Assembly (NCBI GenBank): GCA_948099385.1
Contig: CANUEZ040000191.1
Coordinates: 6,510,001 to 6,574,000 of the forward strand
DNA length: 64,000 nt
Direction of reading: 5' to 3'
Source: Fasciola hepatica
Lineage: Eukaryota > Platyhelminthes > Trematoda > Plagiorchiida > Fasciolidae
Shown: positions 28,324 to 42,202 of the stretch, one piece after another
Layout: each line of letters begins with the position of its first letter
Numbering within the stretch: position 1 is the stretch's first letter
Position numbers and translations under genes: made by a program
The notes under the pieces: model-generated
What the model was told of the DNA's origin: nothing
Database searches by the model: none
The model's input: only the letters and a program-made list of their open reading frames with translations

Positions 28324-28370
28324 CTGTACAGCTGTTTGATCCGCTAAGGGAATCATGAGCATTGCACATG
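28324..28370. other. Dyad-rich segment (representative copy)
   Basis: Within 47 bases lie CTGTACAG (28324-28331), the overlapping ACAGCTGT (28328-28335) and the quasi-palindrome catgagca-t-tgcacatg (28354-28370). The last has 8-base arms, a one-base centre and a single mismatch. In the copy near 63195 an A-to-T change makes it a perfect catgtgca-t-tgcacatg. The segment is well conserved across the window. It could bind a dimeric protein or form a small cruciform, but nothing here shows a function. Confidence 0.65.
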
Positions 28371-28517
28371 GACAGAGCCCACACGGGGACACGAACAAGG
28401 GTTGGGGTGAACGAATGTCAGTCGAACACCCAAACCACAAGGCTATCCGATATGGGTCTGAACGCTTTGTTCAACATATACACTACATGATATAGCACAA
28501 TCCCCAAATCGGATTCG

Positions 28518-28535
28518 GCTTTCGCTTTCGCTTTG
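28518..28535. repeat. Intramonomer hexamer run GCTTTS x3 (representative copy)
   Basis: Three tandem hexamers, GCTTTC-GCTTTC-GCTTTG, lie inside the monomer, and an equivalent run is present in nearly every copy. The last base of the second hexamer alternates between C and G among monomers (gctttcgctttg or gctttggctttg). Minority copies carry gcattgg(c/a)ttttta. It sits directly beside the variable segment. Confidence 0.85.
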
Positions 28536-31500
28536 AACGGTAACAATCAAATTCTCGCACACCGATCCAATCCTATGTTCCATCACTTCTCTATTTATGG
28601 GCCTAAGTAAAACCAAGGCATTCCCTTAAGAACAATCCCCACACCGATTGCTCATACAATGCAATAAAGCAGTAGCAGAGTACATTTGTATAATATGATT
28701 CTCCATGCAGCTTGAACACTGAACTGACCATTGAAAATGATGGAAGCACTGTACAGCTGTTTGATCCGCTAAGGGAATAATGAGCATTGCACATGGACAG
28801 AGCCCACACGGGGACACGAACAAGGGTTGGGGTGAACGAATGTCAGTCGAACACCCAAACCACAAGGCTATCTGATATGGGTCTCAACGCTTTGTTCAAC
28901 ATATACACTACATGATATAGCACAATCCCCAAATCGGATTCGGCTTTCGCTTTCGCTTTGAACGGTAACAATCAAATTCTCGCACACCGATCCAATCCTA
29001 TGTTCCATCACTTCTCTATTTATGGGCCTAAGTAAAACCAAGGCATTCCCTTATGAACAATCCCCACACAGATTGCTCATACAATGCAATAGAGCAGTAG
29101 CAGAGTAGATTTGTATAATATGATTCTCCATGCAGCTTGAACACTGAACTGACCATTGAAAATGATGGAAGCACTGTACAGCAGTTTGATCCGCTAAGGG
29201 AATCATGAGCATTGCACATGGACAGAGCCCACACGGGGACACGAACAAGGGTTGGGGTGAACGAATGTCACACGAACACCCAAACCACAAGGCTAACCGA
29301 TATGGGTCTCAGCGCTTTGTTCAACATATACAATTCATGATATAGCACAATCCCCAAATTGGATTCGGCTTTCGCTTTCGCTTTGAACGGTAACAACCAA
29401 ATTCTCGCACACCGATCCAATCCTATGTTCCATCACTTCTCTATTTATGGGCCTAAGTAAAACCAAGGCATTCCCTTATGAACAATCCCCACACAGATTG
29501 CTCATACAATGCAATAGAGCAGTAGCAGAGTACATTTGTATAATATGATTCTCCATGCAGCTTGAACACTGAACTGACCATTGAAAATGATGGAAGCACT
29601 GTACAGCTGTTTGATCCGCTAAGGGAATCATGAGCATTGCACATGGACAGAGCCCACACGGGGACACGAACAAGGGTTGGGGTGAACGAATGTCAGTCGA
29701 ACACCCAAACCACAAGGCTATCCGATATGGGTCTGAACGCTTTGTTCAACATATACACTACATGATATAGCACAATCCCCAAATCGGATTCGGCTTTCGC
29801 TTTCGCTTTGAACGGTAACAACCAAATTCTCGCACACCGATCCAATCCTATGTTCCATCACTTCTCTATTTATGGGCCTAAGTAAAACCAAGGCATTCCC
29901 TTAAGAACAATCCCCACACCGATTGCTCATACAATGCAATAGAGCAGTAGCAGAGTAGATTTGTATAATATGATTCTCCATGCAGCTTGAACACTGAACT
30001 GACCATTGAAAATGATGGAAGCACTGTACAGCTGTTTGATCCGCTAAGGGAATCATGAGCATTGCACATGGACAGAGCCCACACGGGGACACGAACAAGG
30101 GTTGGGGTGAACGAATGTCAGTCGAACACCCAAACCACAAGGCTATCCCATATGGGTCTCAACGCTTTGTTCAACATATACACTACATGATATAGCACAA
30201 TCCCCAAATCGGATTCGGCTTTCGCTTTCGCTTTGAACGGTAACAATCAAATTCTCGCACACCGATCCAATCCTATGTTCCATCACTTCTCTATTTATGG
30301 GCCTAAGTAAAACCAAGGCATTCCCTTATGAACAATCCCCACACAGATTGCTCATACAATGCAATAGAGCAGTAGCAGAGTACATTTGTATAATATGATT
30401 CTCCATGCAGCTTGAACACTGAACTGACCATTGAAAATGATGGAAGCACTGTACAGCTGTTTGATCCGCTAAGGGAATCATGAGCATTGCACATGGACGG
30501 AGCCCACACGGGGACACGAACAAGGGTTGGGGTGAACGAATGTCACTCGAACACCCAAACCACAAGGCTATCCCATATGGGTCTCAACGCTTTGTTCAAC
30601 ATATACACTACATGATATAGCACAATCCCCAAATTGGATTCGGCTTTCGCTTTCGCTTTGAACGGTAACAATCAAAATCTCGCACACCGATCCAATCCTA
30701 TGTTCCATCACTTCTCTATTTATGGGCCTAATTAAAACCAAGGCATTCCCTTATGAACAATCCCCACACAGATTGCTCATACAATGCAATAGAGCAGTAG
30801 CAGAGTAGATTTGTATAATATGATTCTCCATGCAGCTTGAACACTGAACTGACCATTGAAAATGATGGAAGCACTGTACAGCTGTTTGATCCGCTAAGGG
30901 AATCATGAGCATTGCACATGGACAGAGCCTACACGGGGACACGAACAAGGGTTGGGGTGAACGAATGTCACACGAACACCCAAACCACAAGGCTATCCGA
31001 TATGGGTCTCAGCGCTTTGTTCAACATATACAATTCATGATATAGCACAATCCCCAAATTGGCTTCGGCTTTCGCTTTCGCTTTGAACGGTAACAACCAA
31101 ATTCTCGCACACCGATCCAATCCTATGTTCCATCACTTCTCTATTTATGGGCCTAAGTAAAACCAAGGCATTCCCTTATGAACAATCCCCACACAGATTG
31201 CTCATACAATGCAATAGAGCAGTAGCAGAGTACATTTGTATAATATGATTCTCCATGCAGCTTGAACACTGAACTGACCATTGAAAATGATGGAAGCACT
31301 GTACAGCTGTTTGATCCGCTAAGGGAATAATGAGCATTGCACATGGACAGAGCCCACACGGGGACACGAACAAGGGTTGGGGTGAACGAATGTCACTCGA
31401 ACATCCAAACCACAAGGCTATCCGATATGGGTCTGAACGCTTTGTTCAACATATACACTACATGATATAGCACAATCCCCAAATCGGATTCGGCTTTCGC

Positions 31501-33232
31501 TTTCGCTTTGAACGGTAACAACCAAATTCTCGCACACCGATCCAATCCTATGTTCCATCACTTCTCTATTTATGGGCCTAAGTAAAACCAAGGCAATTCC
31601 TTATGAACAATCCCCACACAGATTGCTCATACAATGCAATAGAGCAGTAGCAGAGTACATTTGTATAATATGATTCTCCATGCAGCTTGAACACTGAAAT
31701 GACCATTGAAAATGATGGAAGCACTGTACAGCTGTTTGATCCGCTAAGGGAATCATGAGCATTGCACATGGACAGAGCCCACACGGGGACACGAACAAGG
31801 GTTGGGGTGAACGAATGTCAGTCGAACACCCAAACCACAAGGCTATCCGATATGGGTCTCAACGCTTTGTTCAACATATACACTACATGATATAGCACAA
31901 TCCCCAAATCGGATTCGGCTTTCGCTTTCGCTTTGAACGGTAACAATCAAATTCTCGCACACCGATCCAATCCTATGTTCCATCACTTCTCTATTTATGG
32001 GCCTAAGTAAAACCAAGGCATTCCCTTATGAACAATCCCCACACAGATTGCTCATACAATGCAATAGAGCAGTAGCAGAGTACATTTGTATAATATGATT
32101 CTCCATGCAGCTTGAACACTGAACTGACCATTGAAAATGATGGAAGCACTGTACAGCTGTTTGATCCGCTAAGGGAATCATGAGCATTGCACATGGACAG
32201 AGCCCACACGGGGACACGAACAAGGGTTGGGGTGAACGAATGTCACTCGAACATCCAAACCACAAGGCTATCCCATATGGGTCTCAACGCTTTGTTCAAC
32301 ATATACACTACATGATATAGCACAATCCCCAAATTGGATTCGGCTTTCGCTTTCGCTTTGAACGGTAACAACCAAATTCTCGCACACCGATCCAATCCTA
32401 TGTTCCATCACTTCTCTATTTATGGGCCTAAGTAAAACCAAGGCATTCCCTTATGAACAATCCCCACACAGATTGCTCATACAATGCAATAGAGCAGTAG
32501 CAGAGTACATTTGTATAATATGATTCTCCATGCAGCTTGAACACTGAACTGACCATTGAAAATGATGGAAGCACTGTACAGCTGTTTGATCCGCTAAGGG
32601 AATCATGAGCATTGCACATGGACAGAGCCCACACGGGGACACGAACAAGGGTTGGGGTGAACGAATGTCACTCGAACACCCAAACCACAAGGCTATCCCA
32701 TATGGGTCTCAACGCTTTGTTCAACATATACAATACATGATATAGCACAATCCCCAAATTGGATTCGGATTTCGCTTTGGCTTTGAACGGTAACAACCAA
32801 ATTCTCGCACACCGATCCAATCCTATGTTCCATCACTTCTCTATTTATGGGCCTAAGTAAAACCAAGGCATTCCCTTATGAACAATCCCCACACAGATTG
32901 CTCATACAATGCAATAGAGCAGTAGCAGAGTACATTTGTATAATATGATTCTCCATGCAGCTTGAACACTGAACTGACCATTGAAAATGATGGAAGCACT
33001 GTACAGCTGTTTGATCCGCTAAGGGAATCATGAGCATTGCACATGGACAGAGCCCACACGGGGACACGAACAAGGGTTGGGGTGAACGAATGTCAGTCGA
33101 ACACCCAAACCACAAGGCTATCCCATATGGGTCTCAACGCTTTGTTCAACATATACACTACATGATATAGCACAATCCCCAAATTGGATTCGGCTTTCGC
33201 TTTCGCTTTGAACGGTAACAACCAAATTCTCG

Positions 33233-33252
33233 ATCATCGATCCAATCCAATT
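33233..33252. other. Cluster of five substitutions in one monomer
   Basis: The usual ctcgcacaccgatcc reads ctcgatcatcgatcc, and tcctatgttcc reads tccaattttcc. Five changes fall in 20 bases (33233, 33234, 33237, 33249 and 33252). A further private T-to-C change follows in gggcccaag near 33279 and removes the usual minus-strand TAG at the anchor. Surrounding sequence is consensus-like. Confidence 0.9.
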
Positions 33253-36200
33253 TTCCATCACTTCTCTATTTATGGGCCCAAGTAAAACCAAGGCATTCCC
33301 TTATGAACAATCCCCACACAGATTGCTCATACAATGCAATAGAGCAGTAGCAGAGTACATTTGTATAATATGATTCTCCATGCAGCTTGAACACTGAACT
33401 GACCATTGAAAATGATGGAAGCACTGTACAGCTGTTTGATCCGCTAAGGGAATCATGAGCATTGCACATGGACAGAGCCCACACGGGGACACGAACAAGG
33501 GTTGGGGTGAACGAATGTCACTCGAACATCCAAACCACAAGGCTATCCGATATGGGTCTGAACGCTTTGTTCAACATATACACTACATGATATAGCACAA
33601 TCCCCAAATTGGATTCGGCTTTCGCTTTCGCTTTGAACGGTAACAACCAAATTCTCGCACACCGATCCAATCCTATGTTCCATCACTTCTCTATTTATGG
33701 GCCTAAGTAAAACCAAGGCATTCCCTTATGAACAATCCCCACACAGATTGCTCATACAATGCAATAGAGCAGTAGCAGAGTACATTTGTATAATATGATT
33801 CTCCATGCAGCTTGAACACTGAACTGACCATTGAAAATGATGGAAGCACTGTACAGCTGTTTGATCCGCTAAGGGAATCATGAGCATTGCACATGGACAG
33901 ACCCCACACGGGGACACGAACAAGGGTTGGGGTGAACGAATGTCACACGAACACTCAAACCACAAGGCTATCCCATATGGGTCTCAACGCTTTGTTCAAC
34001 ATATACACTACATGATATAGCACAATCCCCAAATCGGATTCGGCTTTCGCTTTCGCTTTGAACGGTAACAATCAAATTCTCGCACACCGATCCAATCCTA
34101 TGTTCCATCACTTCTCTATTTATGGGCCTAAGTAAAACCAAGGCATTCCCTTATGAACAATCCCCACACAGATTGCTCATACAATGCAATAGAGCAGTAG
34201 CAGAGTAGATTTGTATAATATGATTCTCCATGCAGCTTGAACACTGAACTGACCATTGAAAATGATGGAAGCACTGTACAGTTGTTTGATCCGCTAAGGG
34301 AATCATGAGCATTGCACATGGACAGAGCCCACACGGGGACACGAACAAGGGTTGGGGTGAACGAATGTCACTCGAACATCCAAACCACAAGGCTATCCGA
34401 TATGGGTCTGAACGCTTTGTTCAACATATACAATTCATGATATAGCACAATCCCCAAATTGGATTCGGCTTTCGCTTTCGCTTTGAACGGTAACAACCAA
34501 ATTCTCGCACACCGATCCAATCCTATGTTCCATCACTTCTCTATTTATGGGCCTAACTAACACCAAGGCATTCACTTATGAACAATCCCTACACAGATTG
34601 CTCATACAATGCAATAGAGCAGTAGCAGAGTACATTTGTATAATATGATTCTCCATGCAGCTTGAACACTGAACTGACCATTGAAAATGATGGAAGCACT
34701 GTACAGCTGTTTGATCCGCTAAGGGAATCATGAGCATTGCACATGGACAGAGCCTACACGGGGACACGAACAAGGGTTGGGGTGAACGAATGTCACACGA
34801 ACACCCAAACCACAAGGCTATCCGATATGGGTCTCAGCGCTTTGTTCAACATATACAATTCATGATATAGCACAATCCCCAAATTGGATTCGGCTTTCGC
34901 TTTCGCTTTGAACGGTAACAACCAAATTCTCGCACACCGATCCAATCCTATGTTCCATCACTTCTCTATTTATGGGCCTAAGTAAAACCAAGGCATTCCC
35001 TTATGAACAATCCCCACACAGATTGCTCATACAATGCAATAGAGCAGTAGCAGAGTACATTTGTATAATATGATTCTCCATGCAGCTTGAACACTGAACT
35101 GACCATTGAAAATGATGGAAGCACTGTACAGCTGTTTGATCCGCTAAGGGAATCATGAGCATTGCACATGGACAGAGCCCACACGGGGACACGAACAAGG
35201 GTTGGGGTGAACGAATGTCACTCGAACATCCAAACCACAAGGCTATCCGATATGGGTCTGAACGCTTTTTTCAACATATACAATACATGATATAGCACAA
35301 TCCCCAAATTGGATTCGGCTTTCGCTTTCGCTTTGAACGGTAACAACCAAATTCTCGCACACCGATCCAATCCTATGTTCCATCACTTCTCTATTTATGG
35401 GCCTAAGTAAAACCAAGGCATTCCCTTATGAACAATCCCCACACAGATTGCTCATACAATGCAATAGAGCAGTAGCAGAGTACATTTGTATAATATGATT
35501 CTCCATGCAGCTTGAACACTGAACTGACCATTGAAAATGATGGAAGCACTGTACAGCTGTTTGATCCGCTAAGGGAATCATGAGCATTGCACATGGACAG
35601 AGACCACACGGGGACACGAACAAGGGTTGGGGTGAACGAATGTCACACGAACACCCAAACCACAAGGCTAACCGATATGGGTCTCAGCGCTTTGTTCAAC
35701 ATATACAATACATGATATAGCACAATCCCTAAATCGGATTCGGCTTTCGCTTTCGCTTTGAACGGTAATAACCAAATTCTCGCACACCGATCCAATCCTA
35801 TGTTCCATCACTTCTCTATTTATGGGCCTAAGTAAAACCAAGGCATTCCCTTATGAACAATCCCCACACAGATTGCTCATACAATGCAATAGAGCAGTAG
35901 CAGAGTAGATTTGTATAATATGATTCTCCATGCAGCTTGAACACTGAACTGACCATTGAAAATGATGGAAGCACTGTACAGCTGTTTGATCCGCTAAGGG
36001 AATCATGAGCATTGCACATGGACAGAGCCCACACGGGGACACGAACAAGGGTTGGGGTGAACGAATGTCACACGAACACCCAAACCACAAGGCTATCTGA
36101 TATGGGTCTCAACGCTTTGTTCAACATATACACTACATGATATAGCACAATCCCCAAATTGGATTCGGCTTTCGCTTTCGCTTTGAACGGTAACAACCAA

Positions 36201-39165
36201 ATTCTCGCACACCGATCCAATCCTATGTTCCATCACTTCTCTATTTATGGGCCTAAGTAAAACCAAGGCATTCCCTTATGAACAATCCCCACACAGATTG
36301 CTCATACAATGCAATAGAGCAGTAGCAGAGTACATTTGTATAATATGATTCTCCATGCAGCTTGAACACTGAACTGACCATTGAAAATGATGGAAGCACT
36401 GTACAGCTGTTTGATCCGCTAAGGGAATAATGAGCATTGCACATGGTCGGAGCCCACACTGGCACACGAACAAGGGTTGGGGTGAACGAATGTCAGTCGA
36501 ACACCCAAACCACAAGGCTATCCGATATGGGTCTGAACGCTTTGTTCAACATATACACTACATGATATAGCACAATCCCCAAATCGGATTCGGCTTTCGC
36601 TTTCGCTTTGAACGGTAACAACCAAATTCTCGCACACCGATCCAATCCTATGTTCCATCACTTCTCTATTTATGGGCCTAAGTAAAACCAAGGCATTCCC
36701 TTATGAACAATCCCCACACAGATTGCTCATACAATGCAATAGAGCAGTAGCAGAGTACATTTGTATAATATGATTCTCCATGCAGCTTGAACACTGAACT
36801 GACCATTGAAAATTATGGAAGCACTGTACAGCTGTTTGATCCGCTAAAGGAATCATGAGCATTGCACATGGACAGAGCCCACACGAGGACACGAACAAGG
36901 GTTGGGGTGAACGAATGTCAGTCGAACATCCAAACCACAAGGCTATCCGATATGGGTCTGAACGCTTTGTTCAACATATACACTACATGATATAGCACAA
37001 TCCCCAAATCGGATTCGGCTTTCGCTTTCGCTTTGAACGGTAACAACCAAATTCTCGCACACCGATCCAATCCTATGTTCCATCACTTCTCTATTTATGG
37101 GCCTAAGTAAAACCAAGGCATTCCCTTATGAACAATCCCCAATCAGATTGCTCATACAATGCAATAGAGCAGTAGCAGAGTACATTTGTATAATATGATT
37201 CTCCATGCAGCTTGAACACTGAACTGACCATTGAAAATGATGGAAGCACTGTACAGCTGTTTGATCCGCTAAGGGAATCATGAGCATTGCACATGGACAG
37301 AGCCCACACGGGGACACGAACAAGGGTTGGGGTGAACGAATGTCAGTCGAACACCCAAACCACAAGGCTATCCCATATGGGTCTCAACGCTTTGTTCAAC
37401 ATATACAATACATGATATAGCACAATCCCCAAATTGGATTCGGCTTTCGCTTTCGCTTTGAACGGTAACAACCAAATTCTCGCACACCGATCCAATCCTA
37501 TGTTCCATCACTTCTCTATTTATGGGCCTAACTAAAACCAAGGCATTCCCTTATGAACAATCCCCACACAGATTGCTCATACAATGCAATAGAGCAGTAG
37601 CAGAGTAGATTTGTATAATATGATTCTCCATGCAGCTTGAACACTGAACTGACCATTGAAAATGATGGAAGCACTGTACAGCTGTTTGATCCGCTAAGGG
37701 AATCATGAGCATTGCACATGGACAGAGCCCACACGGGGACACGAACAAGGGTTGGGGTGAACGAATGTCACTCGAACATCCAAACCACAAGGCTATCCGA
37801 TATGGGTCTGAACGCTTTTTTCAACATATACAATACATGATATAGCACAATCCCCAAATTGGATTCGGCTTTCGCTTTGGCTTTGAACGGTAACAACCAA
37901 ATTCTCGCACACCGATCCAATCCTATGTTCCATCACTTCTCTATTTATGGGCCTAAGTAAAACCAAGGCATTCCCTTATGAACAATCCCCACACAGATTG
38001 CTCATACAATGCAATAGAGCAGTAGCAGAGTACATTTGTATAATATGATTCTCCATGCAGCTTGAACACTGAACTGACCATTGAAAATGATGGAAGCACT
38101 GTACAGCTGTTTGATCCGCTAAGGGAATCATGAGCATTGCACATGGACAGAGCCCACACGGGGACACGAACAAGGGTTGGGGTGAACGAATGTCACTTGA
38201 ACATCCAAACCACAAGGCTATCCGATATGGGTCTCAGCGCTTTGTTCAACATATACAATACATGATATAGCACAATCCCCAAATCGGATTCGGCTTTCGC
38301 TTTCGCTTTGAACGGTAACAACCAAATTCTCGCACACCGATCCAATCCTATGTTCCATCACTTCTCTATTTATGGGCCTAAGTAAAACCAAGGCATTCCC
38401 TTATGAACAATCCCCACACAGATTGCTCATACAATGCAATAGAGCAGTAGCAGAGTACATTTGTATAATATGATTCTCCATGCAGCTTGAACACTGAACT
38501 GACCATTGAAAATGATGGAAGCACTGTACAGCTGTTTGATCCGCTAAGGGAATCATGAGCATTGCACATGGACAGAGCCCACACGGGGACACGAACAAGG
38601 GTTGGGGTGAACGAATGTCACTCGAACATCCAAACCACAAGGCTATCCGATATGGGTCTGAACGCTTTGTTCAACATATACACTACATGATATAGCACAA
38701 TCCCCAAATTGGATTCGGCTTTCGCTTTCGCTTTGAACGGTAATAACCAAATTCTCGCACACCGATCCAATCCTATGTTCCATCACTTCTCTATTTATGG
38801 GCCTAAGTAAAACCAAGGCATTCCCTTATGAACAATCCCCACACAGATTGCTCATACAATGCAATAGAGCAGTAGAAGAGTACATTTGTATAATATGATT
38901 CTCCATGCAGCTGGAACACTGAACTGACCATTGAAAATTATGGAAGCACTGTACAGCTGTTTGATCCGCTAAAGGAATCATGAGCATTGCACATGGACAG
39001 AGCCCACACGAGGACACGAACAAGGGTTGGGGTGAACGATTGTCACTCGAACATCCAAACCACAAGGCTATCCGATATGGGTCTGAACGCTTTGTTCAAC
39101 ATATACAATTCATGATATAGCACAATCCCCAAATCGGATTCGGCTTTCGCTTTCGCTTTGAACGG

Positions 39166-40300
39166 TAACAATCAAATTCTCGCACACCGATCCAATCCTA
39201 TGTTCCATCACTTCTCTATTTATGGGCCTAATTAAAACCAAGGCCTTCCCTTATGAACAATCCCCACACAGATTGCTCATACAATGCAATAGAGCAGTAG
39301 CAGAGTACATTTGTATAATATGATTCTCCATGCAGCTTGAACACTGAACTGACCATTGAAAATGATGGAAGCACTGTACAGCTGTTTGATCCGCTAAGGG
39401 AATAATGAGCATTGCACATGGTCGGAGCCCACACTGGCACACGAACAAGGGTTGGGGTGAACGAATGTCACACGAACACCCAAACCACAAGGCTATCCGA
39501 TATGGGTCTCAACGCTTTGTTCAAAATATACACTACATGATATAGCACAATCCCCAAATTGGATTCGGCTTTCGATTTCGCTTTGAACGGTAACAACCAA
39601 ATTCTCGCACACCGATCCAATCCTATTTTACATCACTTCTCTATTTATGGGCCTAAGTAAAACCAAGGCATTCCCTTATGAACAATCCCCACACAGATTG
39701 CTCATACAATGCAATAGAGCAGTAGCAGAGTACATTTGTATAATATGATTCTCCATGCAGCTTGAACACTGAACTGACCATTGAAAATGATGGAAGCACT
39801 GTACAGCTGTTTGATCCGCTAAGGGAATCATGAGCATTGCACATGGACAGAGCCCACACGGGGACACGAACAAGGGTTGGGGTGAACGAATGTCACTCGA
39901 ACATCCAAACCACAAGGCTATCCGATATGGGTCTGAACGCTTTGTTCAACATATACACTACATGATATAGCACAATCCCCAAATTGGATTCGGCTTTCGC
40001 TTTCGCTTTGAACGGTAACAATCAAATTCTCGCACACCGATCCAATCCTATGTTCCATCACTTCTCTATTTATGGGCCTAAGTAAAACCAAGGCCTTCCC
40101 TTATGAACAATCCCCACACAGATTGCTCATACAATGCAATAGAGCAGTAGCAGAGTACATTTGTATAATATGATTCTCCATGCAGCTTGAACACTGAACT
40201 GACCATTGAAAATGATGGAAGCACTGTACAGCTGTTTGATCCGCTAAGGGAATAATGAGCATTGCACATGGTCGGAGCCCACACTGGCACACGAACTAGG
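39166..40300. repeat. Two-monomer (850-bp) duplication
   Basis: Monomers from 39228 and 40078 share the rare aaggccttccc (A-to-C at 39245 and 40095, exactly 850 bp apart). They also share the linked markers ggaataatgag, catggtcggag and cactggcacacg, and both are preceded by ggtaacaatcaaattc. The single monomer between them (from 39653) is of another subtype. Duplication of a dimer or exchange at that spacing explains the pattern. Confidence 0.8.
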
Positions 40301-42202
40301 GTTGGGGTGAACGAATGTCAGTCGAACACCCAAACCACAAGGCTATCCGATATGGGTCTGAACGCTTTGTTCAAAATATACACTACATGATATAGCACAA
40401 TCCCCAAATTGGCTTCGGTTTTCGCATTGGCTTTTTACGGTAACAATAAAATTTTCGCACACCGATCCAATCCTATGTTCCATCACTTCTCTATTTATGG
40501 GCCTAAGTAAAACCAAGGCATTCCCTTATGAACAATCCCCACACAGATTGCTCATACAATGCAATAGAGCAGTAGCAGAGTACATTTGTATAATATGATT
40601 CTCCATGCAGCTTGAACACTGAACTGACCATTGAAAATGATGGAAGCACTGTACAGCTGTTTGATCCGCTAAAGGAATCATGAGCATTGCACATGGACAG
40701 AGCCTACACGGGGACACGAACAAGGGTTGGGGTGAACGAATGTCACACGAACACCCAAACCACAAGGCTAACCGATATGGGTCTCAGCGCTTTGTTCAAC
40801 ATATACAATTCATGATATAGCACAATCCCCAAATTGGATTCGGCTTTCGCTTTCGCTTTGAACGGTAACAACCAAATTCTCGCACACCGATCCAATCCTA
40901 TGTTCCATCACTTCTCTATTTATGGGCCTAAGTAAAACCAAGGCATTCCCTTATGAACAATCCCCACACAGATTGCTCATACAATGCAATAGAGCAGTAG
41001 CAGAGTACATTTGTATAATATGATTCTCCATGCAGCTTGAACACTGAACTGACCATTGAAAATGATGGAAGCACTGTACAGCTGTTTGATCCGCTAAGGG
41101 AATCATGAGCATTGCACATGGACAGAGCCCACACGGGGACACGAACAAGGGTTGGGGTGAACGAATGTCACTCGAACATCCAAACCACAAGGCTATCCGA
41201 TATGGGTCTGAACGCTTTGTTCAACATATACACTACATGATATAGCACAATCCCCAAATTGGATTCGGCTTTCGCTTTGGCTTTGAACGGTAACAACCAA
41301 ATTCTCGCACACCGATCCAATCCTATGTTCCATCACTTCTCTATTTATGGGCCTAAGTAAAACCAAGGCATTCCCTTATGAACAATCCCCACACAGATTG
41401 CTCATACAATGCAATAGAGCAGTAGCAGAGTACATTTGTATAATATGATTCTCCATGCAGCTTGAACACTGAACTGACCATTGAAAATGATGGAAGCACT
41501 GTACAGCTGTTTGATCCGCTAAGGGAATAATGAGCATTGCACATGGTCGGAGCCCACACTGGCACACGAACAAGGGTTGGGGTGAACGAATGTCACACGA
41601 ACACCCAAACCACAAGGCTATCCGATATGGGTCTCAACGCTTTGTTCAAAATATACACTACATGATATAGCACAATCCCCAAATTGGCTTCGGTTTTCGC
41701 ATTGGCTTTTTACGGTAACAATCAAATTTTCGCACACCGATCCAATCCTATGTTCCATCACTTCTCTATTTATGGACCTAATTAAAACCAAGGCATTCTC
41801 TTATGAACAATCCCCACACAGATTGCTCATACAATGCAATAGAGCAGTAGCAGAGTAGATTTGTATAATATGATTCTCCATGCAGCTTGAACACTGAACT
41901 GACCATTGAAAATGATGGAAGCACTGTACAGCTGTTTGATCCGCTAAAGGAATCATGAGCATTGCACATGGACAGAGCCCACACGAGGACACGAACAAGG
42001 GTTGGGGTGAACGAATGTCACTCGAACATCCAAACCACAAGGCTATCCGATATGGGTCTGAACGCTTTGTTCAACATATACACTACATGATATAGCACAA
42101 TCCCCAAATTGGATTCGGCTTTCGCTTTCGCTTTGAACGGTAATAACCAAATTCTCGCACACCGATCCAATCCTATGTTCCATCACTTCTCTATTTATGG
42201 GC

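Larger units (their letters stand above)
28178..28602. repeat. Representative 425-bp monomer with landmarks
   Basis: This copy is close to the window consensus and serves as a reference. In order it holds: anchor CTA (28178-28180); a diagnostic G/C site at 28258 (gagtaGattt here, gagtaCattt in many copies); overlapping palindromes CTGTACAG (28324-28331) and ACAGCTGT (28328-28335); a quasi-palindrome catgagca-t-tgcacatg (28354-28370) with one mismatch; three G runs (28385-28388, 28399-28401, 28404-28407); a hexamer run GCTTTC-GCTTTC-GCTTTG (28518-28535); and the variable segment just after it, to about 28560. The unit length of 425 is not a multiple of three, so any reading frame shifts at each monomer boundary. 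No promoter, tRNA-like or rRNA-like sequence is evident. Confidence 0.9.
25048..29050. repeat. Higher-order repeat: 5-mer, 2,125 bp, about 1.9 copies
   Basis: A five-monomer block recurs at a 2,125-bp step. Shared rare markers are ctatcacatatggg near 25046 and 27171, gagcctacacgg near 25402 and 27527, ctctgtttatgggcctacg near 25616 and 27741, gcttttgctttg near 25975 and 28100, and the pair ccttaagaacaatcc with cacaccgattg near 26510 and 28635. The copies differ at the gagtaG/Cattt site near 25707 and 27832. Similarity ends near 29050, where the copy from 26903 has ccttaag and that from 29028 has ccttatg. Confidence 0.92.

Noticed and set aside
28385..28407. G-quadruplex in the cggggac...aagggttggggtg stretch
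   Set aside because: Only three G runs of three or more lie close together; a canonical intramolecular quadruplex needs four.
28178..28440. Two overlapping minus-strand open frames of about 68 and 79 codons in nearly every monomer (here 28178-28384 and 28201-28440)
   Set aside because: They begin at GTG and TTG; the longest ATG-initiated version is about 63 codons. They overlap in different frames, substitutions fall without regard to codon position, and the 425-bp unit shifts frame at each copy. They recur only because the DNA repeats. No domain or signal was recognised.
28384..28440. CENP-B box-like site on the minus strand (TTCGACTGACATTCG)
   Set aside because: It has the TTCG start and the internal A of the 17-bp motif but lacks the required CGGG core, so it does not qualify as a box.
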